From DALYLB01 sp046154695 (GTDB lineage: Bacteria > Acidobacteriota > Blastocatellia > RBC074): a DNA stretch of 27,250 nt. The stretch's first letter is position 1. Each line of letters opens with the position of its first letter. A program made the position numbers and the translations under genes. The stretch is taken from positions 1-27,250 of the forward strand of contig JBJXFI010000304.1 of NCBI GenBank assembly GCA_046154695.1. The letters are read 5' to 3'. Positions 15,965-23,704 of the stretch are shown in pieces. The notes under the pieces are model-generated. The model had not been told where the DNA came from, did no database searches, and saw only the letters and a list, made by a program, of their open reading frames with translations.

Positions 15965-16092
15965 GCACAGGTCTCGCAGCCTGTCTGGCGGTTTTCGGAC
16001 ATGGAGACGGATGGGGTTGGAAAGGAGTCGTTCAGGTCGTGTGCTGAAACAGTGAAAAGTATGGTGGCACAAGCTGGACAGCTTGTGCCACT
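15965..16092. repeat. Two related REP-like palindromes in an intergenic gap
   Basis: The 225-bp gap 15953-16177 holds no gene. At 16064-16091 a perfect 13-bp stem has a 2-nt loop (GTGGCACAAGCTG-GA and complement) and is followed by TTTTT on the plus strand. At 15965-15984 lies a looser relative (ACAGG/CCTGT arms); the two share 13 of 20 positions in the block starting GCACA. Their pairing and similarity suggest a dispersed REP/BIME-like element rather than a gene-specific terminator. Confidence 0.5.
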
Positions 16093-16122
16093 TTTTCTTA
16101 TGAGGGATGGCGGCAATGAAGG

Positions 16123-16155
16123 AAGGCCGCCCTCGCACAAAGAGGGGGCGGCCTT
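16123..16155 (-). terminator. Candidate terminator hairpin of the peptidoglycan-binding protein gene
   Basis: Arms AAGGCCGCC and GGCGGCCTT, with a further CTC/GAG pairing across a two-base bulge, form a GC-rich hairpin 22 bp after the minus-strand stop codon. The U-run on the minus strand is poor (CCTTCATTG). Confidence 0.5.
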
Positions 16156-16177
16156 TATTCGGGTCTCCTCGCGGGCC

Positions 16178-16723
16178 TTACCAGTTGGTCAGGCCCAGGC
16201 GTTTGAGCGCGGCGGCCGTGGGATACCCCGTGACGGCGATCCGGTTGGCGGCCTGGCAGCGCCGCATGGCGTCGGCCGTGGGCCCATCATAGACACCGGA
16301 CATCTCCCCGCTGAAAAAGCCGAGACCGGCGAGCGCCTGCTGTATCTGGAGGACGCGTGATGATTCAATCCTGACGGCGCGCGTTCGAACGCTCGTCGTC
16401 GGACTGAGACTGGCGTCGGAAAGGAAGGACGAGCGAGGAGCCGGCGGATTGAGCCATCGCGCCAATTCCGTCGTTCGAGAGGAACCGTTTTCAAGAACTT
16501 CGATCTGATCGGGAACCACGGCATAGTTCGATTCGGGCAGATTCGCGGCGGTGCGAACGCCCGATCGGTGTTTGGCCGAAGCGCGAAGCGGGGCGCGGCC
16601 CTTGGATCGCGAGACGGACTTTTTTGCCTTCCGGCCCTTCGCCTCGATCGTGACGGCGAACGGCACAGCCATGCAGACAATGAGGATGGCTGCTGCATAC
16701 AGCCTGGGGAAACGTGGGGTCAT
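16178..16723 (-). CDS. Exported protein with C-terminal peptidoglycan-binding domain
   Basis: This protein of 181 residues has a signal peptide (about 1-28) and a basic Lys/Arg/Ser-rich low-complexity segment (about 29-58). A non-conserved linker follows, then a PG_binding_1-type three-helix domain at about 123-179. The domain signature is RVLQIQQALAGLGFFSGEMSGVYDGPTADAMRRCQ, with the repeating L-x-x-LGF and G-x-x-DGPT pattern, ending TAAALKRLGL. It probably anchors to the cell wall in the periplasm; no enzymatic domain is attached, so it is not a lysin by itself. It lies downstream of the HtrA gene on the same strand, across about 100 bp with a hairpin, so co-transcription is uncertain. The basic segment could bind phospholipid or wall polymers (inference). 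Confidence 0.85.
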   Translation of the reverse strand: MTPRFPRLYAAAILIVCMAVPFAVTIEAKGRKAKKSVSRSKGRAPLRASAKHRSGVRTAANLPESNYAVVPDQIEVLENGSSRTTELARWLNPPAPRSSFLSDASLSPTTSVRTRAVRIESSRVLQIQQALAGLGFFSGEMSGVYDGPTADAMRRCQAANRIAVTGYPTAAALKRLGLTNW

Positions 16724-16776
16724 CGTGTTCGTCCTGATTGTGTGTTGTCGTTTGTCATTTTTACAGACGCGGAATT

Positions 16777-16794
16777 GAGGCCGTCCTCGGCCTC
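16777..16794 (-). terminator. Small hairpin downstream of the HtrA gene
   Basis: GAGGCCG and CGGCCTC pair perfectly around a 4-nt loop, about 30 bp after the protease stop. There is no strong U-run on the minus strand, so the terminator assignment is weak. Confidence 0.3.
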
Positions 16795-16823
16795 TCCAAC
16801 GTCCAGCGGGGCACCGTATTGTT

Positions 16824-18392
16824 TTATGGCTTATTGAACGAAATAAAGATGCTCGGGTTGGGCATCAGTTTCTCGCGATAGATCTGCAGGACGATCGGAT
16901 CGCCGGCCTTCAGCTCGCTCAGGACCCGTTTGAAATCCTCGTTGCTTTTGACGGGGATTCGGTTGATCTGAGAGATCACGTCGCCGGGCCTGAGGCGGGC
17001 GTCGTCGGCGACGCTGCCCGCTTCGACCTTGATGACGAAGACGCCCTGTTTTACGTCGAGCTCCTTCTCACGGATGCGCTGGGGCGTCAGCGCCTGGAAG
17101 GTGATTCCGAGATTTGCCGTCTTCGGCAGGTCGTCCTCGGCGTTGCGCATGACGACTTCGGCCAGTTTGGCCGGCTCGCCCCCGGGACGCCGTCCCACAA
17201 CGACCGTCATGGAGATCTCGCGGCCGTCCCGCACGATCTTTATCGGCGCCTGGCTGCCGACGGGCGCCGCGGCGACGCGCCGCACGAGCTCGGCATCATC
17301 CTTGACGGGCTCGTTCCGAAATTCAATGATCACATCGTTCAGCCGCAAGCCGGCTTTCGCCGCCGGGCTTTCGACGACCATCCCGTCGACTTCCATGGTT
17401 TCGGCGACGTTGCTGACGATCGCCCCATGCGGGACCGGCAGGCCATAGACCCTCGCGATCTGCGGCGTGACGCGCTCGGTCAGCGCGCCCAGGAAGCCGC
17501 GAATGACGCTCCCCTGCCTGACCAGTTGCTTGTAGATGCTCACGGCCTCCGAGGACGGAAGCGCGAAGCTGATGCCGTTGTAATCGCCCGTGCTCGTGGC
17601 GATCGCGGTGTTGATGCCGATGACCTCGCCCGCGATGTTGATCAGCGGGCCGCCCGAATTTCCGCGATTGATTGCGGCATCCGTCTGCAGGAAATATTGA
17701 AATCCGACCTTGTTGTAAAGCTCCGCGGACTCGCGCTCCCGGGCGCTGATGATTCCCGCCGTCACGGTCTGATCGAACCCGAATGGGGAGCCGATGGCCA
17801 GCACCCAGTCGCCGACGCGCGACTTTTCCGAATCTCCGAAGCGGGCCGCCGTCAATCGGACCGTGGGCTCGACCTTGATCACCGCCAGATCCGTCTCGCG
17901 GTCGCTGCCGATCAGCCGGGCGGGCAGCTCGATTCCATTGAACAGCCGAACCTTGATTCGATCGGCCCCCAGAATGACATGGCGGTTCGTCAGGATATGG
18001 CCGCCGGCATCGACGATGACCCCCGATCCGTTTCCGCGCTGCGCCGGCTGCTGCTCCCGCACCCCGAACTGCAGCCCCTCGAAGGAGGGGCGCGGCATGG
18101 GAAATTCCGTCGGATTCGCTCTGCGCGCGGGCTGTGTGACCGTGGAAATATTGACGACCGCCGGCTCGACCTGGCGGGCGATCTCGACAAACGCCGAGGA
18201 CAGCTCGGAATTGACCTCTTTGTCGCTGGCCCTGACCCCCGGCTCCCGGCCCGAGATCCAGACGCCGACAAGCACCCCGGCCGCCAGAAAACACGAACCC
18301 ACCGCCAGCAGGATCGCGCGCTGTCGAGAACGCCGATATCGCTCGATTAAATCGTGTTGATTTTGGATTTGGAGATCGGTCACAGGTTCCAT
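16824..18392 (-). CDS. HtrA/Deg-family serine protease, membrane-anchored, two PDZ domains
   Basis: This envelope quality-control protease of 522 residues degrades or refolds misfolded proteins. ATG 18392 is chosen over a TTG 21 bp upstream because GAAGGAG precedes it by about 10 bp. A cytoplasmic tail of about 25 residues is followed by one membrane helix (about 26-46), so it is anchored rather than released. The trypsin-like triad is H138 (LTNRHVI), D168 (ETDLAVIK) and S246 (RGNSGGPL). PDZ1 covers about 300-400 and PDZ2 about 427-507. PDZ1 carries about ten extra residues (NVAETMEVDGMVVESPAA) where other Deg proteins have a short EPGSPAA-type loop. Length and domain order fit DegS/DegP-like Do proteases. 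It is divergent from the CocE-type hydrolase gene. Confidence 0.95.
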   Translation of the reverse strand: MEPVTDLQIQNQHDLIERYRRSRQRAILLAVGSCFLAAGVLVGVWISGREPGVRASDKEVNSELSSAFVEIARQVEPAVVNISTVTQPARRANPTEFPMPRPSFEGLQFGVREQQPAQRGNGSGVIVDAGGHILTNRHVILGADRIKVRLFNGIELPARLIGSDRETDLAVIKVEPTVRLTAARFGDSEKSRVGDWVLAIGSPFGFDQTVTAGIISARERESAELYNKVGFQYFLQTDAAINRGNSGGPLINIAGEVIGINTAIATSTGDYNGISFALPSSEAVSIYKQLVRQGSVIRGFLGALTERVTPQIARVYGLPVPHGAIVSNVAETMEVDGMVVESPAAKAGLRLNDVIIEFRNEPVKDDAELVRRVAAAPVGSQAPIKIVRDGREISMTVVVGRRPGGEPAKLAEVVMRNAEDDLPKTANLGITFQALTPQRIREKELDVKQGVFVIKVEAGSVADDARLRPGDVISQINRIPVKSNEDFKRVLSELKAGDPIVLQIYREKLMPNPSIFISFNKP

Positions 18393-18506
18393 AGCGAAAA
18401 AACTCCTTCGCAAAGATCAAACCGAATGCGCATTTTGAACTTTGATCGTTAACTCTTCCTTTGTTTAGAAACGGGGTCGGTTTGATTCCTGTGTGATACG
18501 CGCCGG

Positions 18507-18537
18507 ATTATACCAGATGAGATCTTGATTTTTGCAA
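18507..18537 (-). promoter_or_regulatory. Extended -10 promoter for the HtrA gene
   Basis: On the minus strand TGG-TATAAT (18515-18507) is a perfect extended -10, with TTGCAA (18537-18532) 19 bp upstream as a -35 candidate. The leader would be about 105 nt. I see no sigma-E-type GGAACTT element in the right place. Confidence 0.6.
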
Positions 18538-18603
18538 GCGATTTCCGGATGCCTTGCTTTCAGGGCCGGGTTCCTAATACTCTCCGCGCACGGAAACATA
18601 ATG

Positions 18604-18631
18604 AAAATCGTTCGGAGCTCCGAACACTTTT
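18604..18631. promoter_or_regulatory. 16-bp perfect palindrome in the leader of the CocE-type hydrolase gene
   Basis: GTTCGGAGCTCCGAAC (18610-18625) is perfectly self-complementary. It is flanked by AAAA (18604-18607) and TTTT (18628-18631) in matching positions, making a 28-bp near-palindrome with two mismatched pairs. It ends 28 bp before the ATG and 14 bp before AGGAGG. It could be a TetR-like operator. As RNA it would be a 6-bp hairpin with tetraloop AGCU followed by ACUUUUU, resembling an attenuator. Confidence 0.5.
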
Positions 18632-18658
18632 TCCCAACATTTTCAGGAGGCCACGGGG

Positions 18659-20497
18659 ATGAAACTGCGATTGTGGGTTGGAATCGGATTGTTGTTTGCG
18701 CTTGCGCCGGGCGTTTCGAGCCGTGCGCAGGCGCCCTTCAGCGTCAGGGAGAATTACACGAAGACCGAGTACCGGATTCCCATGCGGGATGGAGTCAAGC
18801 TCTTCACGTCGGTCTATGTTCCAAAGGATCAGACGCGGAAATACCCGTTTCTCATGCAGCGCACGCCTTACAGCGTGGCCCCCTACGGGGCGGAGGCCTA
18901 TCGGGGTTCGCTCGGGCCGTCGTCGCTGTTTGGGCCCGAGGGATTCATCTTCGTCTATCAGGATGTGCGCGGGCGGAATCTGTCGGAGGGGGATTTCATG
19001 TGGATGAAGCCCTACAAGCCGAAGAAGGCGGGGCCGGCCGACGCCGACGAGACGACCGATACCTGGGATACGATCGAGTTTCTGTTGAAGGAGATTCCGG
19101 GCAACAACGGGCGTTTCGGGCAGTGGGGGATCTCCTATCCGGGCCATTATTCGGCGCAGTCGCTGATCGACCCGCACCCGGCGATGAAGGCCGTTTCTCC
19201 GCAGGCGCCAATGGCCGACAACTGGCTCGGCGATGACATGCACCACAATGGGGCCCTGTTTCTCCCGCACGCGTTCAACTTCATCATCAATTTCGGCCGC
19301 CCCCGAAAGGGGATCGAACAGCAGGGCGGGCCGCGGTTCGAGCATGGAACGAACGACGGCTATCAGTTTTTTCTGGAGATGGGCCCGCTCGCCAATGCGC
19401 AGAAGTATATGAAGAATGAAATCCGGCTCTGGGATGAGTGGATGGAGCATGGAGATTATGACGCGTACTGGCAGGCGCAGAGTGTCCCGCAGCACTTGAA
19501 GAAGGTTACGCCGGCCGTGATGACCGTGGGCGGCTGGTTCGACGCCGAGGACGTGCAGGGGCCGCTGTGGATCTATCGGGAGATCGAGAAGAACAATCCG
19601 AAGGCCTGGAACGTGCTCGTCCAGGGGCCGTGGTGCCACGGATGCTGGGCGCGCGGCGCGGGCGACCGGCTGGGCGGCGTCAGTTTCGGCTCCTCGACCT
19701 CGCAGTTCTATCGCGACAACATCGAGTTCCCGTTCTTCCTGCACTTTCTGAAGGACCAGGGCGAGATGAAGCTCCCCGAGGCCTATGTCTTCGAGACCGG
19801 ATCGAACGTCTGGAAGACCTATGACTCGTGGCCCCCGAAGAATACCGAAACCCGGAGCCTATATCTGGGCGCGAATGGGAAGCTGGCATTCGCGCCTCCG
19901 GCGTCGGGCGCCGCCTTCGACGAATACGTGAGCGATCCGGCCAAGCCTGTCCCGTTTCTGAAGGATCCGGCGATCGGCATGCGATATGAATACATGACCG
20001 ACGATCAGCGTTTCTCGGCCAATCGGACCGATGTGCTCGTCTATCAGACCGATGTGCTGGCCGAGGATCTGACAATGGCGGGGCCGCTCCAGGCGGAGCT
20101 TTTCGTCTCGACGACGGGGACCGACTCGGACTATATCGTCAAGCTGATCGATCTCTTTCCGCCGAACGGCGCCGATCCGATGGACCGGTATCAGATGCTG
20201 GTTCGCGGCGAGCCGATGCGCGCGAAATATCGCAACAGCTGGTCGAAGCCGGAGCCGATGAAGCCGAATCAGGTGACGCGGGTCCCGTTCGCGATGCCCG
20301 ACATCAACCATACCTTCAGGAAGGGCCATCGGATCATGATCCATATTCAGAGCACATGGTTTCCGCTGGTCGATCGCAATCCCCAGAAATTCCTGAACAT
20401 CTATGCGGCGAAGGAGGAGGATTTTATAAAGGCCACGCAGCGTGTCTATCACTCAGCCAGGGCCGCGTCGAATCTGAAGGTCGTCGTGTTGAAATAG
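18659..20497 (+). CDS. CocE/NonD-family (X-Pro dipeptidyl-peptidase-like, S15) hydrolase, exported
   Basis: This alpha/beta hydrolase of 612 residues is related to cocaine esterase, glutaryl-7-ACA acylase and X-prolyl dipeptidyl peptidase. AGGAGG (18645-18650) lies 8 bp before ATG 18659. A signal peptide spans about 1-24. The nucleophile is S159 in GISYPG, the acid D295 in GGWFDAEDVQG and the base H327 in GPWCHG. YIPMRDGVKLFTSVYVPK-like sequence at about 38-56 is the family's N-terminal strand block. The C-terminal region (from about 430) is the beta-jelly-roll typical of these enzymes (RNSWSKPEPMKPNQVTRV, HRIMIHIQSTWFP). It acts outside the cytoplasm on esters or acyl-amides or peptides; the exact substrate cannot be told. 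It is divergent from htrA and followed by a hairpin. Confidence 0.93.
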   Translation: MKLRLWVGIGLLFALAPGVSSRAQAPFSVRENYTKTEYRIPMRDGVKLFTSVYVPKDQTRKYPFLMQRTPYSVAPYGAEAYRGSLGPSSLFGPEGFIFVYQDVRGRNLSEGDFMWMKPYKPKKAGPADADETTDTWDTIEFLLKEIPGNNGRFGQWGISYPGHYSAQSLIDPHPAMKAVSPQAPMADNWLGDDMHHNGALFLPHAFNFIINFGRPRKGIEQQGGPRFEHGTNDGYQFFLEMGPLANAQKYMKNEIRLWDEWMEHGDYDAYWQAQSVPQHLKKVTPAVMTVGGWFDAEDVQGPLWIYREIEKNNPKAWNVLVQGPWCHGCWARGAGDRLGGVSFGSSTSQFYRDNIEFPFFLHFLKDQGEMKLPEAYVFETGSNVWKTYDSWPPKNTETRSLYLGANGKLAFAPPASGAAFDEYVSDPAKPVPFLKDPAIGMRYEYMTDDQRFSANRTDVLVYQTDVLAEDLTMAGPLQAELFVSTTGTDSDYIVKLIDLFPPNGADPMDRYQMLVRGEPMRAKYRNSWSKPEPMKPNQVTRVPFAMPDINHTFRKGHRIMIHIQSTWFPLVDRNPQKFLNIYAAKEEDFIKATQRVYHSARAASNLKVVVLK

Positions 20498-20514
20498 TGC
20501 CCGGCAATAAAGAT

Positions 20515-20556
20515 GCAAAGACGCGAAAGATGCCGCCTCCGCTTTCGCGTCTTTGC
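20515..20556. repeat. 15-bp perfect inverted repeat after the CocE-type gene
   Basis: Arms 20515-20529 (GCAAAGACGCGAAAG) and 20542-20556 pair perfectly around a 12-nt loop, 18 bp after the stop. There is no T-run on either strand. It may stop transcription with Rho or stabilise the 3' end. Confidence 0.55.
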
Positions 20557-20586
20557 GCCGCTGTGAATGAGCAACCCATAAAAACA

Positions 20587-20614
20587 CGCAGGGGGCAGCC
20601 CCGTGGCTGCCCCC
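20587..20614 (-). terminator. Candidate terminator of the carboxypeptidase-regulatory/TPR gene
   Basis: A 10-bp GC stem (GGGGGCAGCC at 20591-20600 with 20605-20614) has a 4-nt loop. On the minus strand it is followed by TGCGTG and then TTTTT, about 40 bp after the stop of the minus-strand gene at 20653. The U-run is delayed, so the call is moderate. Confidence 0.6.
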
Positions 20615-20652
20615 ATTGTTGAAAGGTTGTATGTCGCCGATGCCCGCGCGAG

Positions 20653-21918
20653 TTACGGCTTCTTGCCTCGGGCCGGAGCCGCCTTGCCCCTGCCTTCGGA
20701 TTTGGGCGCCTGAAGGTTGTTGCCGACGACCAGGTCCTTGAGCACGGCCTTCACTTCCGGCACGCGAGGATCGGTCTCGGGGGTCTTGTCGAGGAACCGC
20801 TGGAAGGTGTTGGCCGATTCCTGGAACTTCGCGACGCTGGCATAGGCCAGCCCCAGCTTGTAAAGGGCGTCCGAGTTGTCCGGCGACGTTCCGAGGATCG
20901 CGGTGTAAGCGGTCACGGCCTCTTCCGCCTTGCCCGAATCGAAGAGGACTTCCGCGCCGGCGAGCTGATACTTGAGCTTGTCCGCCGGAGCCTCGGCCAG
21001 ATCGGCGATCTGCTGATAGTCCTTGACGGCGGGATCGATCATCTCCATCACGCCCAGGCGCTTGGCCAGCAGCCCTTCGGCGTCGGCCTTGATCTTGACG
21101 CTGGTGACCATCTGCTTCTTGGCCTCGGCGGCCTTGGCCGGATCGCTCAGCTTCGGCTCGGTCAGGGCGATCGCCTTGCCTGCCGCATTGATCGCGTCAT
21201 TGAAGGCCTGCTTGGCCGGATCGCGGCGAGCCGGATCCTTCGTGCTCTCGTTGAAATCGGTCACGCCCTTGTTGAAGAGGGCGAGCGCCAGATTGGCCCA
21301 GATCGCGTATTGCTCGGCGTCGAGCTTCGCGGCCTCATTCAGATCGATGGCCGCGCCGGCATAGTCCTTGGCGGTCATCTTGGCCAGTCCGCTCTCGAAG
21401 AACTTTTTCATCCCCTCGAAATCGGCCTGCATTTTCTTGTTCTGCTCTTCGATATCCTTGCGCTTCTTGTCGAATTCGGCCTGCTGCTTCTTTGCCTCGG
21501 CCTCGCTGACCTGTTTCTGCGGCCCGCCGCCGCCGCCGGACTTCATCGACGCCTGCGTGTTTTTGACCTCCTCCATCGTGATCTTTCGGCCATCGCCGGG
21601 GCGAAGCTCCACCTTGAGCGGCTCGCGATCCGGGCGAATCCCGGTCAGGAAGGTCGGTTCACAGTCCGGGGCTGAAATGATGATGGTGTAGGTGCCGACA
21701 AAGGGAACGCCCGCATGCAGGAAGTGCCCCTTCTTGTCGCTCTTGACGGGATAGCTGCCCTTGATGTCGGTCCGCTCGATCACCACTTCCGCGCCGACGA
21801 CCGGCTCTTTCGTCCCGGCCTTGATCACATCCCCTTCGATGCGGCCCACCTGCGCAAATGCCGCGATGCTCGCAATGGCAAGGAGCGCGCACGCCATGAG
21901 CAGTGTTCTGATCTTCAT
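20653..21918 (-). CDS. Secreted carboxypeptidase-regulatory-domain / coiled-coil / TPR protein
   Basis: This is an exported protein of 421 residues. ATG 21918 is chosen because GGAGG lies 7 bp upstream. After a signal peptide (about 1-22, cleavage near AFAQ) comes a carboxypeptidase-regulatory-like beta-sandwich (about 24-110; GRIEGDVIKAGTKEPVVGAEV, then the GTYTIIISAPDCE strand). This is the same domain type as at the N-terminus of the TonB receptor. A Gly-rich linker leads to a charged coiled coil (about 132-180; KKQQAEFDKKRKDIEEQNKKM). TPR repeats follow (about 180-390; AAIDLNEAAKLDAEQYAIWANLALALFNKG, and SDALYKLGLAYASVAKFQESANTFQRFLD). The tail is Lys/Arg/Pro-rich. It is probably an envelope scaffold; no enzyme motif is seen. 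Confidence 0.85.
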   Translation of the reverse strand: MKIRTLLMACALLAIASIAAFAQVGRIEGDVIKAGTKEPVVGAEVVIERTDIKGSYPVKSDKKGHFLHAGVPFVGTYTIIISAPDCEPTFLTGIRPDREPLKVELRPGDGRKITMEEVKNTQASMKSGGGGGPQKQVSEAEAKKQQAEFDKKRKDIEEQNKKMQADFEGMKKFFESGLAKMTAKDYAGAAIDLNEAAKLDAEQYAIWANLALALFNKGVTDFNESTKDPARRDPAKQAFNDAINAAGKAIALTEPKLSDPAKAAEAKKQMVTSVKIKADAEGLLAKRLGVMEMIDPAVKDYQQIADLAEAPADKLKYQLAGAEVLFDSGKAEEAVTAYTAILGTSPDNSDALYKLGLAYASVAKFQESANTFQRFLDKTPETDPRVPEVKAVLKDLVVGNNLQAPKSEGRGKAAPARGKKP

Positions 21919-22148
21919 CTTTGTCCTCCGTATGGTGCTGAAAAACACGGTTGATACCTGCCTGCAATGCTTTTGAGCGCGGCCTTAGATGCGGAACCCA
22001 CCGAATGGTTGCAGCCCGACCGAGCGCAACTCAAAATTTGCCGTTGCTCTGATTCCATCTATTTGAATGTTTTCAGGTAAAAATCCTGCTTCCGAAATCA
22101 AAATAAAACCGATCTGAATTTTAGCCGGACGGAGCGGCGGCTGTAAAG

Positions 22149-22197
22149 GCGCGGAATCAATCGGGGGGGCGGGATTTCTCCCGGATTGATTCCGCGC
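22149..22197 (-). terminator. 14-bp stem hairpin after the first DinB gene
   Basis: Arms 22149-22162 and 22184-22197 pair perfectly, with a partially paired GC-rich loop, starting about 10 bp after the minus-strand stop. The U-run is weak (CCTTTACAG). The rest of the 21919-22206 gap shows no gene and no clear promoter to my eye. Confidence 0.5.
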
Positions 22198-22206
22198 GCG
22201 CGGCGA

Positions 22207-22782
22207 TCAGAAGAGCCGCTCGTTGGGCGGTTTCAGTCCCTTGAGGCGGATGTAGATCGTGGTCTGTCCGCGGTGATGGGTCTGATGCTCGAACGCCTTG
22301 AGAATCGCGACGCCGAGCGGCATCTTCATGTTGAACATCGTGACAGGCTCATCGAGTTTGGCGGCCTTGACGCCCTTGACCTGGGCGATCATGAAATCGT
22401 AGCTGTCGGCGACGGCCTTGCTCAGCGCGGCTTTGCTCTTCTTGAGATCGTCGCGCTTCTCCAGGTCCTTCGCTTCTGCGGGGCCATCCACGCCGAAGAC
22501 ATTTTTTATGAAGAAATAGTTGGCGCCCGCGAGATGGAGCATCTGCTCGGCGAAACTCCGGACCTCCGGCGTGGGCTTCAATCCCAGGCCGTCCTCGGGC
22601 ATGGCGTCGAGATACTCCCGCGTATAGTCCTTGGCGCGGGTCCATTCCGCGACCAACCCGGCGACCCGGTCGGAAGGAAACTCTTTTGGCGCCGGTTGCT
22701 GGGCAAAGGCCGCGACCGAAACCGCCATACTGACGGCCATCGCGGCTGTAAAATAACGAAGGGCCTTGATTCGATTCTTCAT
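22207..22782 (-). CDS. Exported DinB-family protein (paralogue A)
   Basis: This DinB/YfiT-like four-helix bundle protein of 191 residues has a signal peptide (about 1-27, ending AFAQ), so it probably works in the periplasm. The metal-binding His triad is present: H83 (EQMLHLAGAN), H166 and H170 (FEHQTHHRGQ). Cytoplasmic DinB proteins include thiol S-transferases and DNA-damage-induced proteins; exported forms are common in Acidobacteriota but have no assigned function. AAAGGA lies 7 bp before ATG 22782. It is clearly related to the protein encoded just upstream on the same strand (shared EWTRAK, MPEDG, EQMLHLA and EHQTHHRGQTTIY), so the pair is a tandem duplication. The two are 95 bp apart with a hairpin between them. 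Confidence 0.9.
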   Translation of the reverse strand: MKNRIKALRYFTAAMAVSMAVSVAAFAQQPAPKEFPSDRVAGLVAEWTRAKDYTREYLDAMPEDGLGLKPTPEVRSFAEQMLHLAGANYFFIKNVFGVDGPAEAKDLEKRDDLKKSKAALSKAVADSYDFMIAQVKGVKAAKLDEPVTMFNMKMPLGVAILKAFEHQTHHRGQTTIYIRLKGLKPPNERLF

Positions 22783-22823
22783 TCACAATTCCTTTCGCGT
22801 CAAAGATGATTTCTGGAACTTCG

Positions 22824-22857
22824 GACGCGGCGGACGGGGAATCCGCGCCGCCGCGTC
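22824..22857 (-). repeat. GC-rich hairpin between the two DinB genes
   Basis: GACGCGGCGG (22824-22833) and its complement (22848-22857) form a 10-bp stem with a 14-nt loop in the 95-bp space between the paralogues. No U-run follows on the minus strand. It may attenuate or process the operon transcript. Confidence 0.45.
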
Positions 22858-22877
22858 GCTTTTCTCCTCGCCTCGTC

Positions 22878-23483
22878 CTAGAACGGTTCCGGCGGAGGCG
22901 TGACGCCCTTCATTCGCAGATAGATCGTGGTCTGTCCGCGGTGGTGGGTCTGATGCTCGAAGCCCATCACGAGGAACTCCGAGCGGGGGATGTTCATCCC
23001 GCGGGCCGTCTGGCGCTCATCGAGCTTCGCCGCGTCCATCTTCGAGACGCTGTTGATGACGAAATCGTAGCTCTCCATCACGATTTTGGCCAGGCCGGCC
23101 TTCGTCTTGAACTCCTCCATCTTGGTCAGATCCTTGCCTTGATAGGGATTGACCGCGCCCGTGCCGCGCACGCCGTAAAAGAAGTTGGCGCTGGCCAGGT
23201 GCAGCATCTGCTCGGCGAACGCGCGGACTTCGGGAATGGGTTTGAAGTTCATTCCGTCTTCGGGCATCTTGTCGAGGTACTCCTTCGTCCAGTTTTTGGC
23301 GCGGGTCCACTCCGCGACGATCCCGCCCACCCGGTCCGAGGGCCATTCCTTGGGGGGCGTCGCCGGCTTCGCGCCCGGCGCGGCCTGGCCCGCTGTCGCT
23401 TGCGCGAAACAGACCATGGCGAGGGCCAGATTGATTGCAATCACTCCCGCGGCATACCGCAGGGAAACGAACGTGCGCTTCAT
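22878..23483 (-). CDS. Exported DinB-family protein (paralogue B)
   Basis: This 201-residue DinB-fold protein is the upstream member of the tandem pair. AAGGAGG lies 7 bp before ATG 23483. The signal peptide (about 1-28) is followed by an Ala/Pro-rich linker (TAGQAAPGAKPATPPK) that paralogue A lacks. The metal-binding His residues are H95, H177 and H181, in the same motifs as paralogue A. The body is otherwise colinear with A, with an extra few residues (GTGAVNPYQ) in place of NVFGVDGPAE. It is probably metal-dependent (usually Ni or Zn in this fold); the reaction is unknown. It is first in an apparent two-gene operon and diverges from the DinG-like helicase gene across 221 bp. Confidence 0.9.
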   Translation of the reverse strand: MKRTFVSLRYAAGVIAINLALAMVCFAQATAGQAAPGAKPATPPKEWPSDRVGGIVAEWTRAKNWTKEYLDKMPEDGMNFKPIPEVRAFAEQMLHLASANFFYGVRGTGAVNPYQGKDLTKMEEFKTKAGLAKIVMESYDFVINSVSKMDAAKLDERQTARGMNIPRSEFLVMGFEHQTHHRGQTTIYLRMKGVTPPPEPF

Positions 23484-23704
23484 ATATCTTCCTCCTTGGG
23501 GTTGTGTCGTTTATCGACCCACTGCTGGTTCGTATAGTTGCTGGTACGTCGCGCATCCTCGCCGGGTTGCGGTGAAGTTGCAACCCGCCGCGCCGGCTTG
23601 TAAAAACTTGTAAATGAATCGCCGCGTGGAATTGGCCAGGATCGCGGATCTCGTGATAGACTGCCGTTGCATCGATTAAACGCATTTTTAAGGGGTCGCC
23701 TGTA

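Noticed and set aside
16064..16096. Simple rho-independent terminator on the plus strand
   Set aside because: The hairpin is followed by TTTTT, but no plus-strand gene ends upstream (the neighbouring genes are on the minus strand), and a related palindrome lies nearby; a REP-like element fits better.
17323..18420. 365-residue minus-strand frame overlapping the HtrA gene
   Set aside because: Frame-shifted Gly/Arg-rich shadow of HtrA; the HtrA frame carries the intact protease triad and PDZ domains.
23580..23625. tRNA-like or riboswitch-like structure before the helicase gene
   Set aside because: Only a small 8-bp inverted repeat (CGGGTTGC/GCAACCCG) and a CTTGTAAA direct repeat are present; no conserved RNA architecture could be recognised.
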